DNA from: Nakazawaea peltata
Taxonomy: Eukaryota > Ascomycota > Pichiomycetes > Alaninales > Pachysolenaceae
Length of the DNA stretch: 64,000 nucleotides
Assembly: GCA_001599355.1 (NCBI GenBank)
Contig: BCGQ01000003.1
Coordinates: 436,468-500,467, forward strand
Direction of reading: 5' to 3'
Made by a program: the position numbers and the translations under genes. The notes below the pieces were generated by a model that saw only the letters and a program-made list of their open reading frames with translations, did no database searches and had not been told where the DNA came from. Each line of letters begins with the position of its first letter. The first letter of the stretch is position 1. Of the stretch, positions 28,877-40,500 are shown in pieces.

Positions 28877-30490
28877 ATGCTTCCAATTGCTGTCTTCACC
28901 ACTATTCTCGCCACATTAAACTTGTGCCTGGCTGTTCCTGTCTCTGCTGAGGGAGGAGATGCCACTACTTCTACCGACTTGTTCCCAACTAACATTGGAT
29001 TCCTCGGTAACACTGCTACTGGAGCTGCTCCATTCTTGGCCCAGACCGATGATGTGGCTGCTAAGACTGGTATCCCAACCAAGACTTATACCTATCCTCA
29101 ACCTTATGAGACTGCTCAACTGTACGACCACAAGGAGTCTGACGAGTCCATCTACCACATGATGGGAACTATTTCTCCATACTACATTAGCGAGGGATGG
29201 GGCCTCTACGACTACGCATTGCCAGATCAATGTAAGATCGAGCAAGTTCACTTACTCGCCAGACACGGAACTCGTTACCCAACTGACACCTCTAACAAGT
29301 TCCTGAAGGCTCTTAAGGCTTCCAACTACACCGCCTCAGGAAACTTGAGTTTCTTGAACGACTGGGAGTACGTCTTGGGTAACGGTATCTTGACCAACTT
29401 GGGTAACCAACAATTGTTCGACAAGGGTGTTCGTTCTTTCTTCAGATATGGTGGATTATACAACTTCTCTTCTCCAGAGAAAATCGTCGCTAGATCCACT
29501 TCTCAAGAGAGAATGACCATGTCTGCTTTGTATTTCTTGAACGGTTTCTTCGGATTGAACTGGCAAGATTATGCTGAGTTGGAATTGATTATTGAAGAAG
29601 AAGGTTACAACAACACTCTTAACTCCAACAATGTCTGTAACAACTATGACACCGCCGAGGACCTTATCGATGACCAATTGTCTTCCATGAAGGAGGAGTA
29701 CTTGACCCCTCTGCTTGACAGATTCAACTCACTGATTGAGGGTTTCAACTTCACCACCGACAACCTTTACGCCATGCAAGCTTTGTGTTCTTATGAAGCC
29801 AACACTTTGGGTTACTCCAAGTTCTGTTCCTTGTTCTCTCAAGCCGAGTGGGAATGGTACGGTTACATCCAAGACGTCACCTACTACTACCAACACGGTT
29901 TCGGTAACCCAACTACCAGAGCTATTGGTATCGGATATGTTACTGAGTTCATGGAAAGATTACAGAACTCTACCTACAACGCTACCCTTCAAAGCTCCCA
30001 GAATGCTACTTTGGACTCTGACCCAACCTACTTCCCATTAGGTCAAACTTTGTACTTCGATTTCAGTCATGACAGTATCATCTCTAGTATTATCACTGCC
30101 TTCGGATTTGAACAATTCAAGTCTGCTCCAGACTTCACTGGTCCATTCCAAGACAACACCACCTACAAGGTCTCCACTATCGTTCCATTTGCTGCTCAAT
30201 TGACCTTCGAGATCATCGAGTGTGGTGAAGAAGTTCCAGTCGACAGATCCTCCATGGCAGTCGAAGGCTCCGGTTCCACCAAGTACATTCATGCCACTTT
30301 GAATGACCACACAGTCTCTTTGTCCAGAAATGTCCCAGACTACTGTGAGTCCAGAGTCGACGGTTGGTGTAAACTTGACAACTTCATCGAGTACTTGGGT
30401 ACCTTATACGATGAGGCTCAATGGGACTTTGCTTGTAACGGGGACTACAACTTGACCCAAATCGTCACCAATGGTGCTCCATTGAGCTAA
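28877..30490 (+). CDS. secreted histidine acid phosphatase (PHO5/phytase type), copy 2
   Basis: 537 residues, a close paralogue of the preceding phosphatase in direct tandem. The RHGTRYP motif lies at 129-135 (His130) and the HD pair at 398-399 (DFSHDS). The signal peptide includes a CTG that as Ala gives NLCAAVPVSA before a cleavable site. Numerous Asn-X-Ser/Thr sequons and conserved cysteines fit a glycosylated periplasmic or secreted enzyme. The paralogues differ most between residues 205 and 260 and are nearly identical around NLGNQQLFDKGVRSFFRYGG, where 47 bases are the same in both. Its own promoter carries CACGTG and a TATA box. Confidence 0.9.
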   Translation: MLPIAVFTTILATLNLCLAVPVSAEGGDATTSTDLFPTNIGFLGNTATGAAPFLAQTDDVAAKTGIPTKTYTYPQPYETAQLYDHKESDESIYHMMGTISPYYISEGWGLYDYALPDQCKIEQVHLLARHGTRYPTDTSNKFLKALKASNYTASGNLSFLNDWEYVLGNGILTNLGNQQLFDKGVRSFFRYGGLYNFSSPEKIVARSTSQERMTMSALYFLNGFFGLNWQDYAELELIIEEEGYNNTLNSNNVCNNYDTAEDLIDDQLSSMKEEYLTPLLDRFNSLIEGFNFTTDNLYAMQALCSYEANTLGYSKFCSLFSQAEWEWYGYIQDVTYYYQHGFGNPTTRAIGIGYVTEFMERLQNSTYNATLQSSQNATLDSDPTYFPLGQTLYFDFSHDSIISSIITAFGFEQFKSAPDFTGPFQDNTTYKVSTIVPFAAQLTFEIIECGEEVPVDRSSMAVEGSGSTKYIHATLNDHTVSLSRNVPDYCESRVDGWCKLDNFIEYLGTLYDEAQWDFACNGDYNLTQIVTNGAPLS

Positions 30491-30589
30491 TTGGTCTACA
30501 AAATACCCCCAATTTTTAATTCTTCAGTCGTTTAACGTATTCTCATTTATTTCCGAGAATCTAAATTAGAAGTCCCAGACTTCATATAC

Positions 30590-31603
30590 TTATTTTATAA
30601 CAATACAAAAGTTATTCCTTTTTGAACCTTTGTGTAGTTCAGTCTTCTCGAATCTGAGCTTCGATGACACTTTACCATTCCATTCATATAACCAATATGC
30701 CACTTTTTTAGCCTCGAAGTATCGGAGCTTAGTGTATCCCAAAGCAGTCATGATACTATCAAGTCTATCATTATCAAAATATCTGGAATTCAGAACACAT
30801 GGTAATGGCAATACAAAGAATAACATTGGTTTAATCAGCCCATCTCCTGGAGATCTCAAAAATTGAGTCATTCGTCTCATCATCTCCCCACGTTCCAGTG
30901 GATCAGGAACAAAATTAACCACTAATGAACAAGAGATTAGATCGAACCGATCCGCATCTGTCTCAGGTAATGGTCTAGCCATGAAATCCTGTTCTATGAT
31001 AACACCAGGTTCTTGAGAACGAAGATCTATCTTGGTCACCTGCGAGAAATATTTCGAAGTCGATATTAAATTCTTGGAGCTCAAACATCCAATCTCCAAC
31101 AGAGAAGGTTTCTGCTCTGGCAGAGGACAAATCTCTTTCAACCATTCCATTAATTTCTTGGATGAGTCACCTCCACGAGCTTGGCCTAAAGTAGATGCTG
31201 TCTGATACGTCTTAAGACCTCCTCGTTTCTCAATTTCTCCCTCAATTTGTCCCACTATCTTCACCAACACATCGTCTGGATCTGTTTCTTGAAACTCAAT
31301 AGGCAGAGGCTGTTTCAACTTCGTCTCTTTCACAGCTCTTTCCCGACTCTCTCTATAATCCCTCTCTAATTTCTTATATCCACTCAAATTCCCACTAAAT
31401 GTACTCTCCGATACCTCTACACCCCATCTCTTCCCCAACACACCAAAAATCTGCGTCTTATAGCGCTGTAGCACATGGAACCTCCGGATCAACTGTCTCG
31501 TCCGCTGTGGTTTGAGTGAGCTAACATCTTTACCCTGCTCCTTTCCGCCCACAATCGACCTTGGTCGCTTAGAAAGCATACTGCCCCTCTTCGTTTTACC
31601 CAT
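30590..31603 (-). CDS. BMT2: 25S rRNA adenine-N1 methyltransferase
   Basis: 337 residues with a Rossmann-fold SAM site (SLLEIGCLSSKN) and the Bmt2 pattern that follows: TKIDLRSQEPGVIIEQDFM, DLISCSLVVNFVPDP, RGEMMRRM and LFFVLPLPCVLNSRYF. Bmt2 makes m1A2142 in 25S rRNA in the nucleolus. A basic N-terminus (MGKTKRGSMLSKRPRS) fits nucleolar targeting. S. cerevisiae Bmt2 is 336 residues, the same length. It is divergent from MAK5, another 60S biogenesis factor, so the two may share a promoter of about 180 bases. Confidence 0.92.
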   Translation of the reverse strand: MGKTKRGSMLSKRPRSIVGGKEQGKDVSSLKPQRTRQLIRRFHVLQRYKTQIFGVLGKRWGVEVSESTFSGNLSGYKKLERDYRESRERAVKETKLKQPLPIEFQETDPDDVLVKIVGQIEGEIEKRGGLKTYQTASTLGQARGGDSSKKLMEWLKEICPLPEQKPSLLEIGCLSSKNLISTSKYFSQVTKIDLRSQEPGVIIEQDFMARPLPETDADRFDLISCSLVVNFVPDPLERGEMMRRMTQFLRSPGDGLIKPMLFFVLPLPCVLNSRYFDNDRLDSIMTALGYTKLRYFEAKKVAYWLYEWNGKVSSKLRFEKTELHKGSKRNNFCIVIK

Positions 31604-31784
31604 TTCTCGACCTCTTCCCTCTCCCTTTCCTCTCTCTTCCTGCTCTTCTCGCCTAAATTTTTCAGCGATGAGCCCTCGGGGCCTCTAAAAATTTTTTTTA
31701 CCCTACTTAAAAAATTTTATAGTGAAGAGAGCAGAGGTCAGAAGAGGTGAGATAGCAGAGCCAAGAGCGAAGAATTTGGACGAA

Positions 31785-34073
31785 ATGAAGAGTAAGATCC
31801 CTAGCAGACTGATGAGGAAGGTGTTGGCCAAGAGAAAAGGGGGGAAGAAGGCCAGACCAAGCAGCGCCGTTACTGAGAGAGTGCCTAAAGTGGTCTCAGC
31901 AGACAAGTTGAACTGGAAACCAGTGGAGATCCCGGACACTTTGGATGATTTTGGAGGATTTTATGGATTAGAAGAGATTGATGGTGTTGATGTGAAGGTT
32001 GTTAATGGTCAGGTTGAGTTCATTACATCGAATGAGAAGAATATTCAGGAGGAGAAAGAGGATCAAGAAGAAGATGAAGAGATCGAGGATGAGGACCAAG
32101 AAGAAATTGAAGAGGAAACTACCGACAAAGACGTAATTGAAGAAGATGAAAGCGAAGAAAATGATAAGGAAGAGACACCAGCTCCTTTAGAACCTACAGA
32201 ATCAAAGAAAGAAAAGAAACAGAGACTCAAATTAGAACAGAAATCACAAGAAAAGAAAGCTAAAGAGAAAGAGCTCGAGACCTCAACTTTCCAAGAGTTA
32301 CTGGCTCTCCCAGACGAAGATATCGACTTACCAGAGTGGTCTGACCTCGAAATGGGATTGTCAAGTTATACTCTTCAAGGATTAAAACTGTTAGGCTTCA
32401 ATGAGCCAACTGCTATCCAGAAGTCTACTATTCCATTGGCTATATCAGGTAAAGACGTAGTAGGTAAGGCCATCACTGGTTCTGGTAAGACGTTTGCCTA
32501 TGGAATCCCAATCTTGGAGCGTTGTTTACAACAGACCAGACCAAAGGATAAGGCCAACGCTGCCCCTCCTTCAGGAATCATCTTTGCTCCTACCAGAGAG
32601 TTGGCTCATCAAGTAGTAAAACACTTAGAAAAGTTAGCTAAATATTCTCCTTTGACTAGTCATGGGATCGTCTCGATTACCGGAGGATTGGCTATCCAAA
32701 AGCAAGAGAGACTTCTCTCTCATGGTCCTGGTATCATTGTAGCTACTCCTGGTCGTATGCTTGAGTTGTTGGAGAAGAATTCTGCCCTCACTAAAAGACT
32801 TGCCTCTACTGATATCTTAGTTCTCGATGAGGCTGACAGATTATTACAAGATGGTCATTTCGATGAGATGGAGAAGATTATCACCTTGTTCACCAACAAC
32901 AGACCTGATAACTTGGCCCACAAGAAATGGCAGACCTTGGTGTTCTCTGCTACTTTCTCCAAAGATTTATTCGGAAAGTTAGACAGAAATGCCAAATCGA
33001 AGAAACAGAAGGGAGCTCAACTTACGGGGGATGAGGAGACCTTGAAACTTCTTAGCACTAAATTGAAGTTCAAGGACCAGAAACCAATGTTCATCGATGC
33101 CAATCCGAAGGAGATCGTTGCCGGCAAGGTGACAGAACTGCTTATCGAGTGTGGTGCTACAGAAAGAGACTTGCATTTATACTACTTCTTGCTTATGTAT
33201 CCTGGTACTACCTTGGTATTTGCCAACAGTATCGATTCTGTCAAGAGATTGGCACCTTTCTTGAACAATTTAGACATCCCATCGTTCTCTATCCATTCGC
33301 AAATGATTCAGAAACAGAGACTTAGATCTTTGGAGAGATTCACCAAGCTGAGTGAAACCAACAAAACGTCTGTTTTGATCGCTTCTGATGTCGCTGCCAG
33401 AGGTTTGGATATCCCTAATATCACCCATGTAGTTCATTATCATTTACCAAGAACCGCAGACACTTATGTCCATCGTTCAGGTAGAACGGCCAGAGCCGGT
33501 AAGGAAGGTGTGTCGTTGATGATTTGTTCTCCTCAAGAACTGTCTGGACCGTTAAAGAAGTTACGTAAATTGGTCGCTGCCGAGACTAAAGACTCAGCTC
33601 GCTTTGACCGTCATGCCAATGTAAAATTATTACCAGTAGAAGCCGATGTTATCTCTCAATTGAAACCACGGACGGTTCTTGCTCAGGAATTAGCCGATGC
33701 AATTGTCTCTTCCGATGGAGGAAACACTGAACTGTCTTGGGTAATGAAAGCTGCTGAAGATCTAGGTGTCGACGACTTGTCTGACTTGGAAGAAGACGAT
33801 TACCTTAAGAGAACAAGAAAGAGAAAAGAGAAGAGAGCTCTTGACAAACACTCTCTGCAGCTGAAAAGAGCCGAGTTGAAACATCTTTTGTCGCCTCCTA
33901 TCAGGAAAGATAACAGAAGAAGTTATCTTACTGGAGGGTTGTCCAACTTGGCTGATATGTTGTTGAAAGAGACTGGCCACAGTAAGGTTGTGGGCCATAC
34001 CAAGCTGAGTGCTTTGGATACTTTGAAAGATAGACCTACGAAGAAGAGAAAGGTTCAAAAAGCTAAGAAATAG
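31785..34073 (+). CDS. MAK5: Mak5-like (DDX24) DEAD-box RNA helicase
   Basis: 762 residues. An N-terminal basic segment and a long acidic low-complexity stretch (residues about 80-150) precede the helicase core. Core motifs: Q motif PTAIQ, Walker A TGSGKT near 230, DEAD near 348 (VLDEADR), SAT near 387, and [10 protein letters not shown] near 562. [21 protein letters not shown], with a CTG/Ala at x, fits Mak5, which acts in 60S subunit assembly and maintenance of M1 killer RNA in S. cerevisiae. The insertion of charged sequence between DEAD and the second RecA domain (near 395-430) is also typical. The first ATG in frame is used; upstream is only a GTG. Confidence 0.88.
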   Translation: MKSKIPSRLMRKVLAKRKGGKKARPSSAVTERVPKVVSADKLNWKPVEIPDTLDDFGGFYGLEEIDGVDVKVVNGQVEFITSNEKNIQEEKEDQEEDEEIEDEDQEEIEEETTDKDVIEEDESEENDKEETPAPLEPTESKKEKKQRLKLEQKSQEKKAKEKELETSTFQELLALPDEDIDLPEWSDLEMGLSSYTLQGLKLLGFNEPTAIQKSTIPLAISGKDVVGKAITGSGKTFAYGIPILERCLQQTRPKDKANAAPPSGIIFAPTRELAHQVVKHLEKLAKYSPLTSHGIVSITGGLAIQKQERLLSHGPGIIVATPGRMLELLEKNSALTKRLASTDILVLDEADRLLQDGHFDEMEKIITLFTNNRPDNLAHKKWQTLVFSATFSKDLFGKLDRNAKSKKQKGAQLTGDEETLKLLSTKLKFKDQKPMFIDANPKEIVAGKVTELLIECGATERDLHLYYFLLMYPGTTLVFANSIDSVKRLAPFLNNLDIPSFSIHSQMIQKQRLRSLERFTKLSETNKTSVLIASDVAARGLDIPNITHVVHYHLPRTADTYVHRSGRTARAGKEGVSLMICSPQELSGPLKKLRKLVAAETKDSARFDRHANVKLLPVEADVISQLKPRTVLAQELADAIVSSDGGNTELSWVMKAAEDLGVDDLSDLEEDDYLKRTRKRKEKRALDKHSLQLKRAELKHLLSPPIRKDNRRSYLTGGLSNLADMLLKETGHSKVVGHTKLSALDTLKDRPTKKRKVQKAKK

Positions 34074-34164
34074 ACCACCTTGCCATACTTAAATATCTAC
34101 ATAATTCAAATCTACAATAGTCTAAGCCAGAAAGTATAATTATAGCTCTATATTCATCGCTAGA

Positions 34165-35469
34165 TCAGTAGTCACTGTCCTCATAGTAGTAGTCATCATC
34201 ATCGGAATCGTCGGCCAATTGCTCAAAGTTCAACTTATAACGCAACAAAGCACCGACACCACCGAAACCTCTGACGAACTGAGCACCTTCAGAAGATCTG
34301 TCGGTGACAAACTCCAAAGTAGCACCGAAACTCTTATAGTTCTCGGCCAACCATTCCAATAAAGGTTGCTCAGAGACGACCTCCATCTCGGCATCGGTAA
34401 CCTTGTCCAGTTTCCAAGACTTATCTGGGTTTTCTGGATCGGCATGCTTAATGACAGGGTTTCCCTCAGAATCTTTCAAAGTGTATCTAACGACAGGCAA
34501 GTTCTCATAAACGATGATGATCTCGGCAGCACCGGCATCCAAAGCCTTCAAAGTGTCATCAATACCATAACAGTACTTACCAGTATCTTGGGAAATCTCG
34601 TCAAAGTATTGGGTGATCAACTTCTTCTCTTGGATGAACTTGACGTTACTCAAAGCCTCCAGAGACAACTCGATGGCTTGGTTGAAACCATTCTCACCTC
34701 CATAAGAAACATCGACAATCTTAACAATCTTAGCAGTCAATCTGTTATCGAACAAATCAGACTTGGACAACTCGGTCTTGAAATCGGCAGAACCAGCCAA
34801 AATCAAACCAGTGACATTGATCTTGTCGTTAGTGATAAAACATTGCACAGCAGTCTCTGCTACCTTTCTGACATAGTTATGTCTCTTCTCGTCTCTCAAT
34901 CTAGAGAAACGTAAGGCAGATTGACCACCTCTACCGTGCTTCTTTGGTAAGTCAACGGTGAACTTCATTATAACGTCTCTGGTGTTACCGGACAAAGTAC
35001 CGAAAAGAGCTCCGTTACCGTCCATGACGATGAAACCGAATCTGTCGTCACTCTCTAACAACTCAGACAAAGCCTCGGTATGGAATTTGTTGTCACACAA
35101 ATATAAAGATGTGTTGATCGGCTTGAAAGGCTCAAAATCAATGTTCAATTTCTTCTCCTTACCATCGTCTGTGAGCACGTCACCACAATAGACCACCAAA
35201 CCATTAGGAGGGATCTTAGTATACAATTTCAACTTGGATTGAGTCGAGGTGATGGCAGACAAGACCGACAATCTATTTACTCTCGATTTGATATTGGAAG
35301 CAGTACCATATTCATCGGTTAACATCTTTTGGATGATCGAAAGTTGACCCTTTGGAGGGATGATCAAAGAGATCATAGAGGTACCGTTACCTCTTGCATT
35401 TTCCAAACTTTTGATCAATTTCTTGATCTTCCAGATCTCCACGTTCTTCTCAGCTGCTCCTTCAGACAT
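34165..35469 (-). CDS. SUP45: eukaryotic release factor eRF1
   Basis: 434 residues. eRF1 recognises all three stop codons and triggers peptide release with eRF3. All key motifs are intact: TASNIKS (stop recognition), YLCDNKF (YxCxxxF), GGQ within [10 protein letters not shown], and the acidic C-terminal tail. Intact TASNIKS and YxCxxxF argue for standard stop codons. Codon 270 is CTG at the Ala in yeast IELSAEAL. Start: [13 protein letters not shown] at the first real ATG; only a TTG precedes it. It is divergent from LEM3. Confidence 0.96.
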   Translation of the reverse strand: MSEGAAEKNVEIWKIKKLIKSLENARGNGTSMISLIIPPKGQLSIIQKMLTDEYGTASNIKSRVNRLSVLSAITSTQSKLKLYTKIPPNGLVVYCGDVLTDDGKEKKLNIDFEPFKPINTSLYLCDNKFHTEALSELLESDDRFGFIVMDGNGALFGTLSGNTRDVIMKFTVDLPKKHGRGGQSALRFSRLRDEKRHNYVRKVAETAVQCFITNDKINVTGLILAGSADFKTELSKSDLFDNRLTAKIVKIVDVSYGGENGFNQAIELSLEALSNVKFIQEKKLITQYFDEISQDTGKYCYGIDDTLKALDAGAAEIIIVYENLPVVRYTLKDSEGNPVIKHADPENPDKSWKLDKVTDAEMEVVSEQPLLEWLAENYKSFGATLEFVTDRSSEGAQFVRGFGGVGALLRYKLNFEQLADDSDDDDYYYEDSDY

Positions 35470-35782
35470 TCTTGACTTCTTACTCAAACGGCGCTACCCT
35501 TTGTTTCAACACCTTCTTCTTCAACTTTTAGAGCAAAATTTTCCTCCTTAAGCGCTGAGAACGTATAAAATTTTTTCATTTGCGCGAGCAAAGTACGAAT
35601 AATGGAACTTTACGCGATCAAATTTTTCAGTGAGCAAATTACAAATTGCAAATCGAATTTAAAAAAGTCGTGCACAGAGGCCCAACCGGATCCTGGGGGC
35701 TCCTGGATTTTCCGGCTCGCCCGCTTCATCTTTGGTACCGCTTAAAAGAAGGGCAAGACTACGAGGGCATCGATCTGGGAAA
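35470..35782. promoter_or_regulatory. SUP45-LEM3 divergent promoter with two recurrent motifs
   Basis: A 313-base region between divergent genes. Two inverse copies of the TTCGTAnTTTGCTCA-like motif lie at 35586-35599 and 35631-35645, about 45 bases apart, the same spacing as in the cluster near 17.3 kb. The surroundings are AT-rich. Confidence 0.55.
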
Positions 35783-37030
35783 ATGGTTGCTTTGAGAAAG
35801 AGAAAGGTCGAGAAACAAGGCGATCCAGCGTCTGATTCAGATTCGCTCTCGGATTCCGGTTCCGAAGGCGTCATTAAACCAAAGTCCAGAAGACCAAAGG
35901 AGAACGCGTTTACTCAGCAGAAGTTAAAGCTGTACAATCCTATATTGACGCCCAAGACGGTGATTCCGTTGTTCTTCATACTAGCGATTATCCTTGTTCC
36001 ATTGGGCGCTGCTATGGTGTATGGATCCCAGCAGGTTGAGCAGCTTATAATACAGTATCAGGAGTGTGAAAATGAGGCCAGCACCGATTATTACACCGAT
36101 GTTCCGGCCAAGTATGTTAAGTATAACTTCCATAAGGACATGACGATCCAACCTAAATGGAAATACGGCACTAATTCGTCCGAGACTGATGCTGATGAAG
36201 CCGGATTATGTCATATCCAATTCCAAATCCCAGACGATATTGGATCTCCAGTGTATTTCTTCTATAAGATGACAAATTTCTATGCCAATCATCGTCGTTA
36301 TGTCAAATCTTACAGTGAAGATCAATTGACCGGTAAAGCTGCATCGTTATCTGATATTAAAGATGCCACTGGTCAGAATTGTCAGCCATTATCTCATGAT
36401 GATGACGGTAATAGATACTATCCATGTGGGTTGATTGCCAATGCGCTTTTCAATGACACTTTTACTTATCCATCTGGTGTTAATGACACTTCTGAGGACT
36501 ATGTTATGACCAGAGATGGAATTGCCTGGTCTGCCGACAAAAACAGATTCAAAAAGACCAAATATAAGCCTTCGGAAGTCGTCCCACCTCCAAATTGGGT
36601 CAAGAAATATCCAAATGGATACACCGAAGAAAATATGCCGGACATTTCGACATGGTGGGAGTTCCAAAACTGGATGCATGCTCCAGGATTACCAAACTTT
36701 AGTAGATTAGTGTACAGAAATGACGATGAGTCGATGAAGGCTGGAACATATGAGGTTACTGTTGGATTACATTTCCCAGTTCTTGAGTATGACGGTACCA
36801 AGCTGGTATTTTTCAGTACTAGCAGTGTTTTGGGTGGTAAAAATTCATTCTTAGGTATTGCTTGGATCGTTGCCGGATTGATTTGTTTCCTTTTAGCTTT
36901 CGTATTCACTTTGATTCATGTTTTACATCCAAGAAAGACGGGAGATCTTTCGTATTTGAGTTGGAATAAGGCTGATTCTCATATTGAGTTACCTGATAGT
37001 AAGGAGGAAACTCCTAGAGCTGAATTATAA
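35783..37030 (+). CDS. LEM3: Lem3/Cdc50-family P4-ATPase beta subunit
   Basis: 415 residues with one membrane segment near residues 57-80 and another near the C-terminus, and a glycosylated luminal/extracellular domain between them. Cdc50-family proteins pair with P4-ATPase flippases. NRRYVKSY-like ANHRRYVKSYSEDQLTG, YYPCGLIANALFNDTF and FLGIAWIVAGLICF fit Lem3, the partner of Dnf1/Dnf2 for phospholipid uptake at the plasma membrane. Codon 50 is CTG, aligned with the Ala of QQRLAAINP in yeast and QQRLPAWQP in animals. The first real ATG is used. Lem3 is preferred over Cdc50 on these blocks. Confidence 0.88.
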   Translation: MVALRKRKVEKQGDPASDSDSLSDSGSEGVIKPKSRRPKENAFTQQKLKLYNPILTPKTVIPLFFILAIILVPLGAAMVYGSQQVEQLIIQYQECENEASTDYYTDVPAKYVKYNFHKDMTIQPKWKYGTNSSETDADEAGLCHIQFQIPDDIGSPVYFFYKMTNFYANHRRYVKSYSEDQLTGKAASLSDIKDATGQNCQPLSHDDDGNRYYPCGLIANALFNDTFTYPSGVNDTSEDYVMTRDGIAWSADKNRFKKTKYKPSEVVPPPNWVKKYPNGYTEENMPDISTWWEFQNWMHAPGLPNFSRLVYRNDDESMKAGTYEVTVGLHFPVLEYDGTKLVFFSTSSVLGGKNSFLGIAWIVAGLICFLLAFVFTLIHVLHPRKTGDLSYLSWNKADSHIELPDSKEETPRAEL

Positions 37031-37539
37031 TAAAATAGTATGAGATTTTAGGGATTGTAGGGATTGTAGAGAACTAGAGATAGCTTAATACAGTAGAGTG
37101 GTGGAGGGAACTAGAGATAGCTTAATACAGTAGAGTGGTGGAGGGGACCAGAGATAGCTTATACAGTTAGTAGTGGACGGAACTAGAGATAGCTTAATAC
37201 AGTTAGTAGTGGAGGGAGTAGTGGAGGGAGTAGTGGAATAGAGTAACCAGATCATAGTCAGATCATAGTCAGATCCAACCAGTTGCAATATTTGTGGGGT
37301 GGAATCTGCCCTAACAGATCCAGTCCTGCCCCTTCTTCCTTCTGCCCACCTCTTCTCCAGCTCTGCCCTTCTGACTTCTGCCCTTCTGACTTCTGCCCTT
37401 CTCCCCCTCTGCCCCCCATCTCCAAAATTAATAGTTTGCTTTGTTTACCTCTCGATCTACCCCTTTTTTCTATCAGCGCTTAATTTATCAAATCCAACTC
37501 ATCTCTTCTTAATCTCCCCATCATCCTTTCGACTTCGCA
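37031..37539. other. LEM3-CDC15 intergenic region with minisatellites
   Basis: A 500-base gap. After a minisatellite (annotated separately) it holds a small repeat AGATCATAGTC (37249-37270), then pyrimidine-rich sequence with repeated TCTGCCCTTCTGACT (about 37362-37404) leading to the CDC15 start. No gene. Confidence 0.6.
37071..37236 (+). repeat. 37-bp minisatellite, about 4 copies, plus a 12-bp repeat
   Basis: Copies of a unit beginning GAACTAGAGATAGCTTAATA start at 37071, 37108, 37145 and 37180, so the period is 37, 37 and 35 bases. From 37209 the array continues as a shorter repeat of AGTGGAGGGAGT. Copies differ by a few bases. Confidence 0.9.
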
Positions 37540-40500
37540 ATGGACAAATATGGAGCCAGAACTCCAGCGTCTACCTCACATCTCGACAAGAAGTCCCTTT
37601 TGAGTCGATATCGTGAGCATGACGACGATGATCTGTCCATAGATAATATCGAGAACGAATTCACCGATGTCACCACGTTGAAGCTCCAAGAGTCGCCGGT
37701 CAAACGCGACAAACAGCTGGATTTTTTGCATTCCCCGTTCCAATTGATTGAGAATCGACGTTCTGTGGGGGTGCCGAAGTTCGATCCGGCCAAATTGAGG
37801 CGTCTCCCCAGTCGGAACGCCACCACAACCGCGTCATCCTCGGTATCGTCCTCCACGGTATCGTCCACCGCGTCATCTTCATCCACAATATCCGCCCAAT
37901 CACCCCATACTGACCATAACGCCTCTCTCTCACGCTTTAGAAACATCACGCCCTTGAATCTAGACGACTTAGAACGTTTTCATATAGACGACACGCCACT
38001 TCTGGGCTCGAGACAAAGAAGAAATCAAGAATTCAAAAAACCGTTAAGTAACCATCGAAGAATAACCTCTATTGAAGAGACAACGACACCCACGTTATCG
38101 AGTGGCCATTTCCGGACCCCATCCAACTCAAGATCAACGTCTCCAGTCAAGCAAATGATCTCCAAACAACAGCAAGTGTCATTGACTCCAGCTCAAAGAG
38201 CTGAAAAACATGGAGGTGGTCGTCCTCTTTCTCGGTCATACAGTACAGGAGCTGGAGATGACGCTAAGACTGCTCTTGATAATTATCAATTCAAGGAACT
38301 GCTTGGGAGGGGTGCCTCTGCTAGCGTCTACAGAGCTATTAACCTCCTGACCGACGCAATTGTCGCCATCAAGCAAATCGAAATCAATACGAAGGAAAAT
38401 ATAGAGCTAATGATGACCGAGATCCGTCTATTGAAGATCCTTAAGCATAAGAATATAGTCAAGTACCATGGTTATGTCAATACTGGAGAGACTTTAAATA
38501 TCATATTGGAATATTGTGGAGGAGGATCTCTTCGGGACGTTTATCGTCTGAGAAACCATGGTCTCGAGGAGACTGAGATCATCAAGCATACCAAGGAAAT
38601 CCTTGAAGGATTAAGCTATTTACATGAACAAGGAGTGATCCATAGAGATGTCAAGCTGGCCAATGTATTACTAACTAGTGAGGGGACCGTGAAATTAGCA
38701 GATTTCGGTGTCTCTTCAAGGGCAAATCATAAATCAAGTCTTGTAGTTGGAGGATCCCCATACTGGATGGCCCCGGAGGTCATTTTATTACAAGGAAGTT
38801 CTACAGCATCGGATATTTGGTCATTGGGGGCTACTATTATTGAACTTTTCACAACTAAACCACCTTACCATAATTTAGATCCTATGGCTCTGTGTCATGC
38901 TATTGGAATAGATGATGGACCTCCTATTCCTTCGAATTTATCGAGGCTCGCGAAGAATTTTTTACTGGAATGTTTCCAAAAATCTCCGGAATTGAGAATA
39001 AGTCTGCAAAGACTCTTACAACATGCTTGGCTTTTAGATTCTGGACGATCATTGGTGATACCTAAACGTAGAAATGGCAGCGGGTCAGCAAATTCGTCGA
39101 GAAATGACACTTCTGTGGTGACTGACATGACTTCAGCAACAATTTCTCTGACCCCAAGAGTTCTTGGTGCTAGAGTCATTAGTATAGATGAAAAAGAGAA
39201 GTTAGTTGGTGCCAAATCACCTTTCAAAGATGTCGATTCGAACTCTTTCAATGAAGACGACTTTGAAGATCTCAATTTTGATAAAGACTTACCGGCTAAA
39301 GGTGCTCAGAATTTCAAAGCGAATGACCAAATCCTTCAAAAATTCAAAGAAACGGAGAAATCCTCCGAATCAGATGAGACTTTTGGCGAGATAGCCGATC
39401 TGAGTCGACTCGTATTGGCTCCTACAGCTCTTCAAGCGGATCCATTCCTTAGTTTGGATGATCTCGACGAACCATTGAATGATTTGTTTGTAGATTCACT
39501 GCAAGCAAGACTTGTCACGAAAGTTGAATCCTCGATGGAGAAATTGGAGCTCAAAAACGACTCGTTGGTCCTGGATCTTGAAAATTTGCATTCCATGTTA
39601 ACAGATCACCCATCATTGAGTAAAATAGTGGTCAGGAACCATGGGTTAATCCGTATTTTAGAATTATTGGGTGCCGATAACATCGAAAACACAGCATTGC
39701 ATTGGTGTTTGAAGCTTCTCAATTGTTTAGTTGCCCATCATCCTCCAGCATTAGGCAACTTCTGTACCATTGGAGGTATCAACTACGTTCTCAGATTGAA
39801 TGATTTCAAATACAACAAGGCCATAAGACTGGAAGTAGTGAGGTTTATTGATTATATATTCCAAGATTTAAGTGGTAGCACAATTCAGATGTTCATTTCA
39901 TGTGGAGGATTGAAAGTGTTGAGCTTGCTAGTCGAAGAAGACATTCATCTGACATCTGAATTCGTCAAATGTGGAGTAAACGGGATTTACTCCATTTTCC
40001 AATGTGACTTACCTACATCCAAATCTGATTTCTGTTACTTGTTGAAGGATAGTATCAATTGGATACTGGTTAACATGTCGTATCTCTTTGAAATCGATCC
40101 TAAATTCCAAGATAAAGTGGTGCTGATCTTACATAGTTTTAGCAACTCAGAGCCAAGAGTTAAAACTTACATTGCCACTACGACACTCTTCAAATCGCTC
40201 TTCCGTAACTTCAAATTGTTACTGTTTTCGAACCAATTGAAAACTTTGAAATTCATCTCATCGCTTTCCTCAGTCTCCAAGAATTTAGATATTTTGGACG
40301 GGTCCAACTGTCTCTCATTCTTAGTATCATTACTCCGTCAATATTCACCTCCCAAGATCCATTTCAAAGAAATAGCCAATGCCATATGCCCTACGATCTT
40401 CAATTTATGTCACTTGAACAAAATACGGCAATTGGATTTGGTGGAACTTGATCTGATCTCATTATTGGTCGACCTTCTGAAAGTGGATCTCCCATTCAAA

